Shown here: positions 8,746 to 23,348 of the stretch, in pieces | How the letters are laid out: every line of letters starts with the position of its first letter | How positions within the stretch are numbered: position 1 is the first letter of the stretch | NCBI GenBank assembly: GCA_004558035.1 | Contig: SFEJ01000013.1 | Span: forward strand, 1 to 57,341 | Source: Opitutia bacterium | Lineage (GTDB): Bacteria > Verrucomicrobiota > Verrucomicrobiae > Opitutales > UBA953 | DNA: 57,341 nucleotides | Reading direction: 5' to 3' | Translations under genes and position numbers: made by a program | Notes under the pieces: generated by a model | The model's database searches: none | Told to the model about the DNA's origin: nothing | What the model saw: only the letters and a program-made list of their open reading frames with translations

Positions 8746-9741
8746 ATGAAGTATTACGATAAGATTCTGTGCGCCGCGGGCGTGCTCGTCTGCCTCGCGA
8801 GCGCGGGCGTCTGCGTCGGTCTGAAGCCCGAGGGCGCCAAGCCCGTCCGCGCTTCGGAGAACGGCAAGGAATTCGCCTCCTGGACGGACGAGGGCAAGTT
8901 CGCCGCCGCTCCTGCGAAGTGGGCGGATCCGAAGCTCGACACGGAAACGGGCTGGAACTACGACCTCTTCACCGTTCCCGAGACCACCTGGCTGTCCGGC
9001 GAAAAACGCTACATCGCGAAGGAGCTGCCCGTCCCGCCGGAGGAACCGTTCGGCGTCTCGCTCGTCTCGCTCGAAAACCCCGTTTCGAGTCTGCGCATCA
9101 CGACGTGCTCGACCGACGTGCCGCCGCGCAAGGCGGGCAAGTCCGGCTATTCCGTGTACGTGGCGTTCGCCGACGCGCGCGGCGAAAAAGTGCCGTTCGA
9201 TTTTTCCAAGATCGCGGGAACGAAGCTGTCGAAGGAGGAGATCGACGGCCGCACGATCTTCACGCTCACGCCCAAAAAACCGGTAGAAGTCGCCGGCCGC
9301 GGCATCGCGCTCAAGGACTTCAAGATCGTCCGCGGGCAGAGCGAAACGGGCGACGGCTCGAACTACACGCGCTACATGGCGACCTTCGTCGATCACGAGA
9401 ACGCGGACCGCGATCTGCGCGTGCTCGAGGAATTCGTCCGCGATTCCACGCGCGTCGTCGCCGTCTTCCGCGACGACAATTCGCCGCGCCGCTGGCGCTA
9501 CACGGAAACCTTCTCCGCCGACGCGGAAAAGCCGGAAATCGAGCTCGCGACCCGCGAATCCGATTCCGAACCGTGGACGGTCGTCGGAAAAGAACCCGCT
9601 TTTCGCCTCGGAGACGCGACATATTTTGTCAAAGTTGTTGACATTTCCGCTCAACAGGCGACAATATCCAAACAATCGGAGTCTAACGGCAAGCCTAAAC
9701 GCCCCAAAGTTCGTCAGGTTGTTTTAGACCTCGTGAAGTAA
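8746..9741 (+). CDS. Amuc_1099-like / PilP-like envelope protein
   Basis: 331 aa with one N-terminal hydrophobic segment (CAAGVLVCLASAGVCVGL, about residues 11-28), a signal anchor or signal peptide. The rest is a periplasmic domain rich in beta strands; two weakly similar stretches (FDFSKIAGTKLSKEEIDGR and FRLGDATYFVKVVDISAQQ) look like the small beta domains that bridge inner-membrane PilNO to the secretin in PilP/GspC-type proteins. Position between a PilO-like gene and the secretin gene fits PilP and fits Amuc_1099. It lacks the lipobox of classical PilP. The last 100 bp become more A/T-rich, which is seen directly. 84 bp separate it from the secretin gene. Confidence 0.6.
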   Translation: MKYYDKILCAAGVLVCLASAGVCVGLKPEGAKPVRASENGKEFASWTDEGKFAAAPAKWADPKLDTETGWNYDLFTVPETTWLSGEKRYIAKELPVPPEEPFGVSLVSLENPVSSLRITTCSTDVPPRKAGKSGYSVYVAFADARGEKVPFDFSKIAGTKLSKEEIDGRTIFTLTPKKPVEVAGRGIALKDFKIVRGQSETGDGSNYTRYMATFVDHENADRDLRVLEEFVRDSTRVVAVFRDDNSPRRWRYTETFSADAEKPEIELATRESDSEPWTVVGKEPAFRLGDATYFVKVVDISAQQATISKQSESNGKPKRPKVRQVVLDLVK

Positions 9742-9825
9742 CCAAAAAACAAGAAAGATTTTAACCCACCCGGAACCCCCTCGAAACAAGCTCCGAATAA
9801 CCACTTAACTCGAATTGGCCCCCGC

Positions 9826-12774
<2,949 letters not shown>

Positions 12775-12797
12775 GCGCCTTCTTTCCCGCAGGAAAA

Positions 12798-12826
12798 ACG
12801 GACCTCCGCAAGAGGTCCGTTTTTTT
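12798..12826 (+). terminator. Terminator after the secretin operon
   Basis: Perfect 9-bp stem (ACGGACCTC, 12798-12806; complement 12812-12820), loop CGCAA and a seven-T tract. It ends the 5025-12774 operon. Confidence 0.92.
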
Positions 12827-12879
12827 GCGCCGCGGAAACTCGCGGGAACGTTCTTTGCGTTTGAAAAAATGCGCTTGAG

Positions 12880-12960
12880 GATTTCTCTAAAAAATCCGCG
12901 AAATTCGTGCGGTTCTCGGATTCAAAAAAATCTGCGGAAATCCGCGAAATCCGCGGGAGA
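12880..12960 (+). repeat. Intergenic CGAAT/CCGCGAAAT-type repeat arm
   Basis: Spacer before serA with several tandem, imperfect units (ATCCGCGAAATTCGTGCGG; ATCCGCGAAATCCGCGGG). They resemble the arms of the inverted-repeat element found twice in the atp operon and near 23.6 kb. No gene is visible between 12775 and 13046. Confidence 0.5.
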
Positions 12961-13046
12961 TTTTGCGCGCTCCGTGTTCCCGCGAAAAAATCCGTTCGCG
13001 TCCGTCGGGAAAAGAGTATTTCCTTAGCGGCAACGTATCTGCATTT

Positions 13047-14618
13047 ATGAAGAAAGTTCTGATTCCCACGAAACTCGACACCGTCGCCGCCAAGACGCTC
13101 GCCGCCGCGGGCTACACCGTCGTTCAGGACGCGGAAGCTCCGATCGACGCGCAGGTCGCCGCCAACGCCGACGCGGAAGTCCTCATCGTCCGCTCCGAAA
13201 AGGTCACGCCCGAAATCATCGACGCGCTCGCGAAGCTCAAGCTCGTCATCCGCGCGGGCGCGGGTTTCGACAATATCGACATCGCCTACGCGCGCAGGAA
13301 GAACGTGGACGTGATGAACACGCCCGGCGCGAACGCGAACGGCGTCGCCGAGGAGGTCGTCGCGATGATTCTCGCGTGCTTCCGCCACGTCGTTCCCGCG
13401 GACAACTCGACGCGCGCGGGTCTCTGGGAAAAGAAGAAATTCATGGGGCGCGAGCTGACGAAGAAGACTGTCGGCATCGTCGGGCTCGGCAACATCGGCC
13501 GTCTGCTCGCGAAGCGCCTGCAGGGCTTCGAGCCGACGCTGATCGGCTACGACCACTTCCTCGCCAAGCAGCGCGCGATCAACATCGGCGTCACGCCCGT
13601 GCCGCTCGAGACCATCTTCGAGGAGGCGGACGTGATTTCGCTGCACGTTCCCGGCGGAGCTTCGACGCAGAAGCTCGTGAACGCGGAACTGCTTTCCAAA
13701 ATGAAGGACGGCGCGATGCTCGTGAACTGCTCCCGCTACGGCGTCGTCGACGAAGAGGCGCTCGCGGCCGTGCGCGCCTCCGGCAAGAAAATCCTTTACG
13801 CGACGGACGTCCACCCGAAGGACGCGGCGGGCGAGAAGCCTTCCGCCGCCGTCGCCGACCTGATTCTGCCGCACCTCGGCGCGAACACGAAGGAGGCGAA
13901 CTTCAACGCCGCCAAGCGCGCCGCGGAAGAGGCGATCGCGTATTTCGACAACGGCGACACGTCGTGCGTCGTGAACGCGGAAGTCCCGCTCGGGCTGAAT
14001 CCCACGCAGCTGCAGCTCGTGAAGATGCTCGCGACGCTCGCGCGTCTCTGCGGCGGGAACAAGGCTGTGCGCCGCGCGGACTGCACGTTCTCCGGCAGCC
14101 TGCGTTCGTTCCGCAAATGGTTCACGCCGAAGATTCTCGAAGGCCTGCTGCCCGAGGCGGAAAAAGGCCTGCCGCCGCCGATGGCGGAAATCTCGCTCAA
14201 GGAGCACGGCGTCGCCTATCAGGCGCGCGAACCGCTCGTCGGGAACGTCGAGGAGGATTCCATCGTGCTCGACCTCACGCTCGAAGCGGACGGCAAGGTC
14301 GAGACCGTCTCCGTGCGCGGAATCGTCGCGGAAAACGCGCCGATCATTTCTTCGGTCAACGGCTTCAAGGGGCTGTACTTCGACCTGCGCGGGCATCTGC
14401 TCTTCGTGCGCTATTCGGACCGCCCCGGCGTGCTCGCGCGCATCACGTCCGTGCTCGGCGAGGCGGAGATCAATATTGAAAACATCACGGCGCCGATCGA
14501 CCACGAGGCGGGCGAGACGCTCGCCGTCATCAAGACGAACAAGCCGGTTTCGCCGGAACAGCTCGCCGCCGTCGTCACGCTCGTGAAGCCCATCGCCGCG
14601 TTCGCGGTGACGCTCTGA
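13047..14618 (+). CDS. serA: D-3-phosphoglycerate dehydrogenase (SerA)
   Basis: 523 aa, the length of the long-form enzyme. It oxidises 3-phosphoglycerate to 3-phosphohydroxypyruvate, the first step of serine synthesis. Visible parts: N-terminal substrate-domain strands (VLIVRSEKVTPEII, VIRAGAGFDNID), the Rossmann motif GIVGLGNIGRLLAKR, the catalytic-region sequences MLVNCSRYGVVDEEAL and LPHLGANTKEAN, an allosteric substrate-binding insert in the middle, and a C-terminal ACT domain (LLFVRYSDRPGVLARITSVL onward, about 450-523) that normally gives serine feedback. The upstream spacer has a terminator and repeat arms, so it is transcribed alone. I used the ATG at 13047 because an earlier ATG gives an arginine-rich non-family extension. 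Confidence 0.95.
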   Translation: MKKVLIPTKLDTVAAKTLAAAGYTVVQDAEAPIDAQVAANADAEVLIVRSEKVTPEIIDALAKLKLVIRAGAGFDNIDIAYARRKNVDVMNTPGANANGVAEEVVAMILACFRHVVPADNSTRAGLWEKKKFMGRELTKKTVGIVGLGNIGRLLAKRLQGFEPTLIGYDHFLAKQRAINIGVTPVPLETIFEEADVISLHVPGGASTQKLVNAELLSKMKDGAMLVNCSRYGVVDEEALAAVRASGKKILYATDVHPKDAAGEKPSAAVADLILPHLGANTKEANFNAAKRAAEEAIAYFDNGDTSCVVNAEVPLGLNPTQLQLVKMLATLARLCGGNKAVRRADCTFSGSLRSFRKWFTPKILEGLLPEAEKGLPPPMAEISLKEHGVAYQAREPLVGNVEEDSIVLDLTLEADGKVETVSVRGIVAENAPIISSVNGFKGLYFDLRGHLLFVRYSDRPGVLARITSVLGEAEINIENITAPIDHEAGETLAVIKTNKPVSPEQLAAVVTLVKPIAAFAVTL

Positions 14619-14689
14619 ACGAGACGCGCGCGGCGCGGGAGCGGCGTCCGTCTCCGCGGGCGCGCTTCCGCCGCGACGGCGTTCCCGCC

Positions 14690-16009
14690 ATGACTCACGC
14701 TGAAATCATCGCGGAGCTGTGCTCGCTCCGCAATCACGGCAGCAAATTCGGCATCGACCGCATGCGTCTGCTCGCCGCCGCGCTCGGCGAGCCGCAGCGC
14801 GCGTTCCCGTCGATCCACCTCGCGGGAACGAACGGCAAGGGCTCGACCGCGGCGATGCTCGAGGCGATTCTGCGCGCGAACGGGCTGCGCGTCGGGCTCT
14901 ACACGTCGCCGCACCTCGTGAAGCTCGGCGAGCGCGTGCAGGTGAACCGCGAACCGCTTTCCGACGCGGAAATCTGCGCCTACGCCGAGCGGCTTTACGC
15001 GGCGGCGGCGCGCTTCGGCAAGCCCGGCGACGAAGATTTTCCGTCCTTTTTCGAGCTGATGACGGCGACCGCCTTTCTGCGCTTCGCGGAAGCGCGCTGC
15101 GACGCCGCCGTCGTCGAGACCGGGCTGGGCGGACGCCTCGACGCGACGAACGTGCTCGCGCCCGAAGTCTGCGTGATCACGTCCGTCGGGCTCGACCACT
15201 GCGACATGCTCGGCGACACGCTCGAAAAGATCGCGGCGGAAAAGGCGGGCATCGTCAAACCCGGCGTTCCCGTCGTGCTCGGCCGCGTTCCCGCCGAGGC
15301 GGAGCGCGTCGTGCGCGCCGTCGCCGCGGAGAAGGGCGCGCCGCTCGTCTCCGTGCGGGAACGCTTCGGCGACGACGTCGAGGCTTATCCGCGCACCAGT
15401 CTTTTCGGCGCGCACCAGCGCAAAAACGCGGCGGCGGCGACGCTCGCGGCGGAGATCTTCTTCCGGCGGATCGGGCGCGTTCCCGCCGTTCCCGCGGAAA
15501 CGGCGCTGGGCGGCGTCCGCTGGGCGGCGCGCTGGGACCGGCGCGCGTTGGACGACGGGCGGACGCTCGTGATCGATGTCGCGCACAACGCCGAATGCGC
15601 CGAGGCGCTCGACGCGATGCTCGCCGCGCACCGCCGCGAGACGGGCGCGCGCCCGACGGTCGTCGCGGGCGTGCTCGGCGCGGCGCGCGCGCTGCCGATC
15701 ATGCGCGCGGTCGCGCGGCACGCGCGGCGCATCGTGCTCGTGCGCCCGGCGCAGGACCGTGCCTGCACGCTCGCGGAGCTGCGCGCGTGCGTTCCCGCGG
15801 ACTTCGCCGGCGAAATCGTCGAATCGTCCGTCGCGGCGCTTTTCCCCGGCGGGAACCGCTGCGCGCTCGCGACGAAGCCGGGCGAATCGATCGTCGTCGC
15901 GGGCTCGTGCTACCTGGCGGGCGAAACGCTCGCCGCGCTTGCGGGAACGCCCGCCGCGTGCGAATCCTTTCTGCAGGACAAACTGCCCGATGCGCTTCCC
16001 CGCGGATGA
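14690..16009 (+). CDS. folC: Dihydrofolate synthase / folylpolyglutamate synthase (FolC)
   Basis: 439 aa, family length. The ATP-binding P-loop GTNGKGST lies at residues 46-53, followed by LYTSPHLVKLGERVQVNRE (the substrate loop), then ETGLGGRLDATNV (Mg site) and GLDHCDMLGDTLEKIAAEKAGIVK, a strongly conserved stretch including the Lys that is carbamylated in Mur-ligase relatives. The C-terminal domain has VIDVAHNAE. The enzyme adds glutamate to dihydropteroate and to folates. Its 3' end overlaps the start of the MenH-like gene by 20 bp, so the two are probably coupled. The start follows serA by 71 bp. Confidence 0.93.
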   Translation: MTHAEIIAELCSLRNHGSKFGIDRMRLLAAALGEPQRAFPSIHLAGTNGKGSTAAMLEAILRANGLRVGLYTSPHLVKLGERVQVNREPLSDAEICAYAERLYAAAARFGKPGDEDFPSFFELMTATAFLRFAEARCDAAVVETGLGGRLDATNVLAPEVCVITSVGLDHCDMLGDTLEKIAAEKAGIVKPGVPVVLGRVPAEAERVVRAVAAEKGAPLVSVRERFGDDVEAYPRTSLFGAHQRKNAAAATLAAEIFFRRIGRVPAVPAETALGGVRWAARWDRRALDDGRTLVIDVAHNAECAEALDAMLAAHRRETGARPTVVAGVLGAARALPIMRAVARHARRIVLVRPAQDRACTLAELRACVPADFAGEIVESSVAALFPGGNRCALATKPGESIVVAGSCYLAGETLAALAGTPAACESFLQDKLPDALPRG

Positions 16010-16742
16010 GATCTTCGGCGCTCCCGCCGCCGTGCTCGCGCTCCACGGATTCACCGGCTGCGGCGGCGACTTCGACGCGCTGCGCCTCCGCTTCCCCGAC
16101 GCGGTTTTCGACGCGCCCGATCTGCACTCGGCGGACGTTCCCGCGGATTTCCGCGGCCTCGTCGCCGCGCTCGTCGCGCGTTTCGCGCTCCTTCCCGCGC
16201 CGGCGGGCGCGCCGCGCGTTCTGCTCGGCTATTCGATGGGCGGGCGCGTCGCGCTGCACGTCGCGCTCGAGATTTCGCGGCGGCAACTCTGGCGCGCGGG
16301 CGACCGGCTCGTGCTGATCTCTGCTTCGCCCGGCATCGCGGACGCGGCGGAACGCGCGGCGCGGCGGGAACGCGACGCGGCGCTCGCGGCGAAAATCCTC
16401 GCCGCGCCGAGCGCGGCGGCGTTCTACGAGACCTGGCGGCGCACGCCGCTCATCGCGACGCAGGACCGCATGCCCGAGCCCCGGCGTTCTCGCCTGCTGC
16501 GCGCCCGCGCGGCGGCGGACAAGACGCTGTGGGCGCGCGCGCTCGCCGAAATCGGCACGGGCGCGCTTCCGCCGCTTTGGGAAAATCTCGGCGAAATCGA
16601 CGTCGAGACCATGCTCGTCTGCGGCGCGGAAGACGAGAAATTTTCCGCGATCGCGGACGCGATGCGCGCGCGTCTGCCGCGTTCCCGCGTCGTGCGCGTC
16701 CCCGCCTGCGGCCACGCCCCGCACCTGGAGGCCGAGGTCTGA
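15990..16742 (+). CDS. menH: Alpha/beta hydrolase, MenH-like (SHCHC synthase)
   Basis: 250 aa. Alpha/beta-hydrolase fold: oxyanion-hole motif ALHGFTGCGGDF near the start, nucleophile elbow GYSMGGR, LVLISASPGI (MenH-specific style after the elbow), acid strand MLVCGAEDEKF and catalytic His in ACGHAPHLE. MenH eliminates pyruvate from SEPHCHC in menaquinone synthesis, making the substrate of MenC, for which there is a candidate at 877-1860. The ATG overlaps folC. Other hydrolases share this fold, so the exact reaction is an inference from the ISASPG and GH.PHLE motifs plus the presence of a MenC candidate. Confidence 0.7.
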   Translation: MRFPADEIFGAPAAVLALHGFTGCGGDFDALRLRFPDAVFDAPDLHSADVPADFRGLVAALVARFALLPAPAGAPRVLLGYSMGGRVALHVALEISRRQLWRAGDRLVLISASPGIADAAERAARRERDAALAAKILAAPSAAAFYETWRRTPLIATQDRMPEPRRSRLLRARAAADKTLWARALAEIGTGALPPLWENLGEIDVETMLVCGAEDEKFSAIADAMRARLPRSRVVRVPACGHAPHLEAEV

Positions 16743-16783
16743 AATTCGGAGCGGATTTCGCCTGACGCCGCGCCCGCTTGCGC

Positions 16784-16799
16784 TGGCATAGGAATTGCA
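16784..16799 (+). promoter_or_regulatory. Possible sigma-54 promoter upstream of clpC
   Basis: TGGCATAGGAATTGCA matches the -24/-12 form (GG and GC separated by exactly 10 bases). It would start transcription about 7 bp before the clpC ATG, which is very short. No Shine-Dalgarno is visible before that ATG. Chance occurrence is possible. Confidence 0.3.
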
Positions 16800-16816
16800 C
16801 CATTTTCGTCTCAGAA

Positions 16817-19432
<2,616 letters not shown>

Positions 19433-19470
19433 AGACGGCGGGAACGGATTTTCCCGAGGAAAAATAGAGA

Positions 19471-19512
19471 AACGCGTTCCCGCGGATTTTTCGCGGGAAC
19501 GCGTTTTTTTTT
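19471..19512 (+). terminator. Terminator after clpC built from inverted CGTTCCCGCG words
   Basis: AACGCGTTCCCGCG (19471-19484) pairs with CGCGGGAACGCGTT (19492-19505), a 14-bp perfect stem, followed by nine T. The stem is the window's abundant 10-mer placed head to head with its complement. Confidence 0.92.
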
Positions 19513-19552
19513 CGTTTTGCTTCGGGCGGGCTTTCGCGGAAGAATCGCCCGC

Positions 19553-21016
19553 ATGGACGTTCCCGAAGACTTGGAGATTTTTCCGAAAGACGCCGTTTCC
19601 GCCTTCGCCGAGCGCGGGTTCATGCTCGACGTTTCGCGCGGACGCGTGCCGACGATGCCCGCGCTCGAAACGCTCGTGCGCCTGCTCGCCGCGCTGCGCT
19701 TCAACCGGCTTCAGCTCTACGTCGAGCACACGTTCGCGTTCCGCGGGCACGAGGAAGTCTGGCGCGACGCGTCGCCGCTGACGCCGGAGGAGATCCGCCG
19801 CCTCGACGCGCTCTGCCGCGCGCACGGCATCGAGCTCGTGCCGAACCTCAATTCGTTCGGGCACGTCGAACGCTGGCTGAAGCACGCGCGCTACAAGCCG
19901 CTCGCGGAGTGCCCCGACGGCTTTTATCACGAGCTCTTCAAAATGCGCCGCGCGGCGGGAACGTTCGCGCCGGGCGAGGAATCGGCGGACTTCATGGGCG
20001 CGCTTTACCGCGAGTATCTGCCGAATTTCTCGTCGGAGCTCTTCAACGTCGGCGGCGACGAGCCGTGGGAGCTCGGGCAGGGGCGTTCCCGCGGGCTATG
20101 CGCCGCGCGCGGCAAACGCGCCGTGTATCTCGAACACATGGCGCGGCTGAAAAAACGCGCCGAGGCGTGCGGCAGAAAAATCATGTTCTGGGCGGACGTG
20201 CTGCTCGGCGAGGACGGCGAGATTCCCGCCGATTTCGTGCGCGGGACCGTTCCCGTGATCTGGGGTTACGAGGCGGACCACCCGTTCGACGCGCAGTGCG
20301 CGCGCGTGCGCGAGGCGCTCGCGAAGGCGGGCGGCGATCCCGGCGGCTTTCTCGTCGCGCCGGGAACGTCGTCGTGGCTCAGCTTCGGCACGCGGCAGAC
20401 GAACGCGCTCGCGAACGTCCGCGCCGCCTGCGCCGCCGCGAAAAGACACGGCGCGCGCGGCGTGCTGCTCACGACCTGGGGCGATTTCGGTTATCACAAT
20501 CCGCCCGCGGCGGACCTGGTTCCGCTCGTCGCCTGCGCCGCGGAAATGCGGGGCGGCGCCCGGGAAGGCGACGTCCGCGCAGCCTTGCTGGCGCTTTTCC
20601 GGGACGACGCCGCCTTCGTCGACGCGCTGCTCGAGTTCGGCGGGCTCGACGATTTCTTCGCGAAAAAAATCACGAACCGCAGCCTGATCCGCGAGCTGTT
20701 CTTCGCGCGCGGCGAAGCGTTCGCGAAGCTCATGGACGGCGTTTCCGCGGGCGAAGTCGCCGCCGCGAAGAACGCCTGCGCGCGCGCGCTTTCCTCGGCG
20801 GAGCGTTCCCGCGCCGACCGCGGCGGATTCCGGGTCGCCGTCGAAATGGCGTTCGCCGCGCTGCGCCGCGCGGAGGCGTTTCTGAAAAACGACGCGGACG
20901 CGCTCGCCGCCGTCGAGGCGGAGGCGTCGGGTCCGCTCAAGGAACGCTTCGCGGAGGCGTGGCGCCGCTTCGACCGCGAGGGCGGTCTCGCGGAATCGCT
21001 CGCCTATTTTTCCTGA
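19553..21016 (+). CDS. GH20-like glycoside hydrolase (beta-hexosaminidase family)
   Basis: 487 aa with no signal peptide. It has a (beta/alpha)8 barrel of the GH20 kind: FMLDVSRGRVPTM, FNRLQLYVEHTF, HGIELVPNLNSFGHVERWL, then the catalytic Asp-Glu pair D169-E170 in FNVGGDEPWELG. In GH20 the Asp orients the substrate acetamido group and the Glu is the acid/base, releasing terminal GlcNAc or GalNAc. MFWADVLL and VLLTTWGDFG are further barrel strands. The N-terminal non-catalytic domain of secreted GH20 enzymes is missing and no signal is seen, so a cytoplasmic role on imported oligosaccharides is likely. Substrate is inferred. The stop codon overlaps the convergent DUF2238 gene by 13 bp. Confidence 0.78.
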   Translation: MDVPEDLEIFPKDAVSAFAERGFMLDVSRGRVPTMPALETLVRLLAALRFNRLQLYVEHTFAFRGHEEVWRDASPLTPEEIRRLDALCRAHGIELVPNLNSFGHVERWLKHARYKPLAECPDGFYHELFKMRRAAGTFAPGEESADFMGALYREYLPNFSSELFNVGGDEPWELGQGRSRGLCAARGKRAVYLEHMARLKKRAEACGRKIMFWADVLLGEDGEIPADFVRGTVPVIWGYEADHPFDAQCARVREALAKAGGDPGGFLVAPGTSSWLSFGTRQTNALANVRAACAAAKRHGARGVLLTTWGDFGYHNPPAADLVPLVACAAEMRGGAREGDVRAALLALFRDDAAFVDALLEFGGLDDFFAKKITNRSLIRELFFARGEAFAKLMDGVSAGEVAAAKNACARALSSAERSRADRGGFRVAVEMAFAALRRAEAFLKNDADALAAVEAEASGPLKERFAEAWRRFDREGGLAESLAYFS

Positions 21017-21597
21017 CGGCGTTCCCGCGCGAGAAAGAGCAGCGCGGCGACGAGTCCTCCGAGCGCGTCGCAGAGCATGTCCTTCTGCGCGTCCCATTCG
21101 TCGCCCTGCGAGCCGAGAAACGCCGCGCCCGTTTCGCCGCCGTCCCACGCGGCGTAGAGCCATTCGACGATTTCCCAGAGCCCTGCGACCGCGACGATGA
21201 CGAAGAAGCCCGCCGCCGCCGCGGCCTTCGCGCCGTTCACGATCTTTTCGCGGAAAACGTATTCACAGACGAGATACGCGTTCAGCCCGACGGCGAAGTG
21301 CGCGAGGCGGTCGAAGCAGTTGCGCTCGAGCCCGAAGAGTTCCCGCGGGAACGGTACGGCCTCGAACGTGTAGTGCGCGCCGACCGCCTGAAGCACGCAC
21401 CAGAACGCCGCGAGCGCGTAGGCGAAATTCGAAAAGCGGAAGCGCGGGAACAGCGCCGCGAGCCCCAGCGCGTAAGCGAGGCACCAGACGATTTCGACGA
21501 ACCAGACCGCGCCTGAAGGCGGATTCGCCGCCGAGAGCGCGATGGCAGCGGAGACGCCCGCCGCGAGCGCGAGCGTGATTTTGTCGCGGAGCTTCAT
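21004..21597 (-). CDS. DUF2238 (YjdF-type) integral membrane protein
   Basis: 197 aa with about five or six hydrophobic helices. Hallmarks of the DUF2238 family are present: HYTFEAVPF, NCFDRLAHFAVGL, YLVCEYVFRE, FFVIVAVAGLWEIVEW and FLGSQGDEWDAQKDMLCDALGG. The conserved Asp/Glu/His lie near membrane faces, suggesting a membrane enzyme or lipid-binding role, but no function is established. It is transcribed toward the GH20-like gene and overlaps its last 13 bp. The start is ATG at 21597; the upstream spacer (21598-21776) holds A/T-rich tandem units and the guaB promoter candidate. Confidence 0.85.
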   Translation of the reverse strand: MKLRDKITLALAAGVSAAIALSAANPPSGAVWFVEIVWCLAYALGLAALFPRFRFSNFAYALAAFWCVLQAVGAHYTFEAVPFPRELFGLERNCFDRLAHFAVGLNAYLVCEYVFREKIVNGAKAAAAAGFFVIVAVAGLWEIVEWLYAAWDGGETGAAFLGSQGDEWDAQKDMLCDALGGLVAALLFLARERRQEK

Positions 21598-21630
21598 GAC
21601 TCGACCGAGCTTAGCCCCCGAAGCGCGGAC

Positions 21631-21678
21631 TGTAAAGAGTCGAGGAGTTTAAAATGTTGAAGAGTTGAAAAGCTGATT
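21631..21678 (+). repeat. A/T-rich tandem units (copy 2)
   Basis: GTCGAGGAGTTTAAAATG then TTGAAGAGTTGAAAAGCTG. The same word AACTCCTCGACT (complement) appears at about 726-738 with similar tandem units (690-746), and CTTTAAGCTTTAAACTTTAA-type units occur at 26811-26842. All are in spacers. Confidence 0.5.
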
Positions 21679-21726
21679 GCTTCTGAACTGTCCTTGCGCT
21701 CGCGTTTCGCGTTCCCGCGAAAAATG

Positions 21727-21755
21727 TTGCGCGGGAACGGGCGCCGCCGTAGCAT
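21727..21755 (+). promoter_or_regulatory. Candidate sigma-70 promoter of guaB
   Basis: TTGCGC (21727-21732), 17-bp spacer, TAGCAT (21750-21755). The spacer contains a CGGGAACG word. Start codon at 21777 is preceded by AGGA. Confidence 0.4.
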
Positions 21756-21776
21756 ACCGCGGCAACAGGATTACTT

Positions 21777-23348
21777 ATGGCATCGCACATCGACAATCTG
21801 TTTTACAAGAACTCGGACGACTTCTTCGCCGCGAACGCGGGAACGGGCCTGACCTACGACGACGTTTCGCTCGCGACCTGTTTTTCCGACGTGCTCCCGC
21901 GCATGACGCGCCTGGACACGACGATTTCCGACAAAATCGCGCTCTCGCTCCCGATCATGTCCGCCGACATGGACACCGTCACGGAATCGAGAATGGCGAT
22001 CGCGATGGCGCTCCACGGCGGGATCGGCATGATTCACTACAACATGTCCAACGCCGACCAGATCGACAAGGTCCGCCGCGTCAAGACCTACGTGCACGGC
22101 ATGATCGACCGCCCGGCGACCGTTCCCGCCGACATCACCGTCGGCGACGTGCTCGCCCTCATCGAGCGCGAGGACTACAACTTTTCCACGTTCCCGGTCG
22201 TGGACGCCGCGGGCAAGCTCCTCGGGCTGCTGCGCGGCGGCGTCGTCAAGAGCCGCCACGCCGACCACAAGGTGGGCGACGTGATGATCCCGCGCGAGCA
22301 GGTGCTCACGATTCAGGAAAAGGACCTCGGCGGCGACCCGATCGCGACCGCGGACCGCATCTTCCTCGAGCACATCGGCACGAACAAGATCCTCGTCGTG
22401 GACGCGCAGGACCATCTGCGCGGGCTCTTCACGCTGTCCGACATCGAGCGCATCCGCGACGAGGCGGGAACGGACGCCATCCGCCCCTCGCGCGACGAAA
22501 ACTTCCGCCTGCGCTGCGGCGCGTCCGTCGCCGTGCCGCGCTATCCCGACGGCCGCGTGAACTACGACGCGCTGAACGAGCACGTCTCCAACCTCGTCGC
22601 CGTCGGCGTGGACGCGATCATCATCTCCACGGCGCACGGCCATTCGGCGGGCGTCGGCGAGTGCGTGCGCTTCGTGCGCGACCATTTCAAGGATCTGACG
22701 ATCATCGCCGGGAACGTGACCAGCGGCGAAGGCGTGGAATTTCTCGCCGACGCGGGCGCGGACTCCGTGAAGATCGGTCAGGGCCCCGGCTCGATCTGCT
22801 CGACGCGCATCGTCGCGGGCGTGGGCATTCCGCAGCTCACGGCGCTTTACGTCTCCGCGCAGGCGGCGAAGAAAAAAGGCGTGCGCATCATCGCCGACGG
22901 CGGCATCACGAAGTCCGGCGACATCGTGAAGGCGCTCACGCAGGCTGACTGCGTGATGCTCGGCGGCATGCTCGCGGGCTGCAAGGAAGCGCCCGGAAAG
23001 ATCATGGAAATCAACGGAAAACTCTACAAGGAATACCGCGGCATGGGCTCGATGGAGGCGATGCGCCACGGTTCCGCCGCGCGCTACGGGCACGACCTGC
23101 GCAACAGCAAGGTGACGAAGGTCGCGCCCGAAGGCGTCGAGGCGCTCAAGGAAGTCTCCGGCAGCGTGGATCAGATCCTGATCACGCTCGCGGGCGGCGT
23201 GCAGAGCGGGCTCGGCTACCTCGGCGCGCCCGACCTGAAGACGCTGCGGGAACGCGCGCGCTTCATCCGCGTCACGATGGCGGGCCAGCGCGAATCCGCC
23301 CCGCACGACATCGTCGAAATCAAGACCACGCCCGGCTCGAAGGCGTGA
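21777..23348 (+). CDS. guaB: Inosine-5'-monophosphate dehydrogenase (GuaB)
   Basis: 523 aa. It oxidises IMP to XMP, the committed step of GMP synthesis. N-terminal LTYDDVSLATCFSDVLP, two CBS domains between about 110 and 235 (SKLL-type VVDAAGKLLGLLRGG; LVVDAQDHLRGLFTLSDI), and the catalytic loop GPGSICSTRIVAGVGIPQ with Cys341 as the residue that forms the thioimidate intermediate. IIADGGITKSGDIVKAL and the MLGGMLAG phosphate site follow; the flap has YRGMGSMEAM. An AGGA lies just upstream of the ATG. A long head-to-head-word terminator follows at 23427-23470. Confidence 0.97.
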   Translation: MASHIDNLFYKNSDDFFAANAGTGLTYDDVSLATCFSDVLPRMTRLDTTISDKIALSLPIMSADMDTVTESRMAIAMALHGGIGMIHYNMSNADQIDKVRRVKTYVHGMIDRPATVPADITVGDVLALIEREDYNFSTFPVVDAAGKLLGLLRGGVVKSRHADHKVGDVMIPREQVLTIQEKDLGGDPIATADRIFLEHIGTNKILVVDAQDHLRGLFTLSDIERIRDEAGTDAIRPSRDENFRLRCGASVAVPRYPDGRVNYDALNEHVSNLVAVGVDAIIISTAHGHSAGVGECVRFVRDHFKDLTIIAGNVTSGEGVEFLADAGADSVKIGQGPGSICSTRIVAGVGIPQLTALYVSAQAAKKKGVRIIADGGITKSGDIVKALTQADCVMLGGMLAGCKEAPGKIMEINGKLYKEYRGMGSMEAMRHGSAARYGHDLRNSKVTKVAPEGVEALKEVSGSVDQILITLAGGVQSGLGYLGAPDLKTLRERARFIRVTMAGQRESAPHDIVEIKTTPGSKA

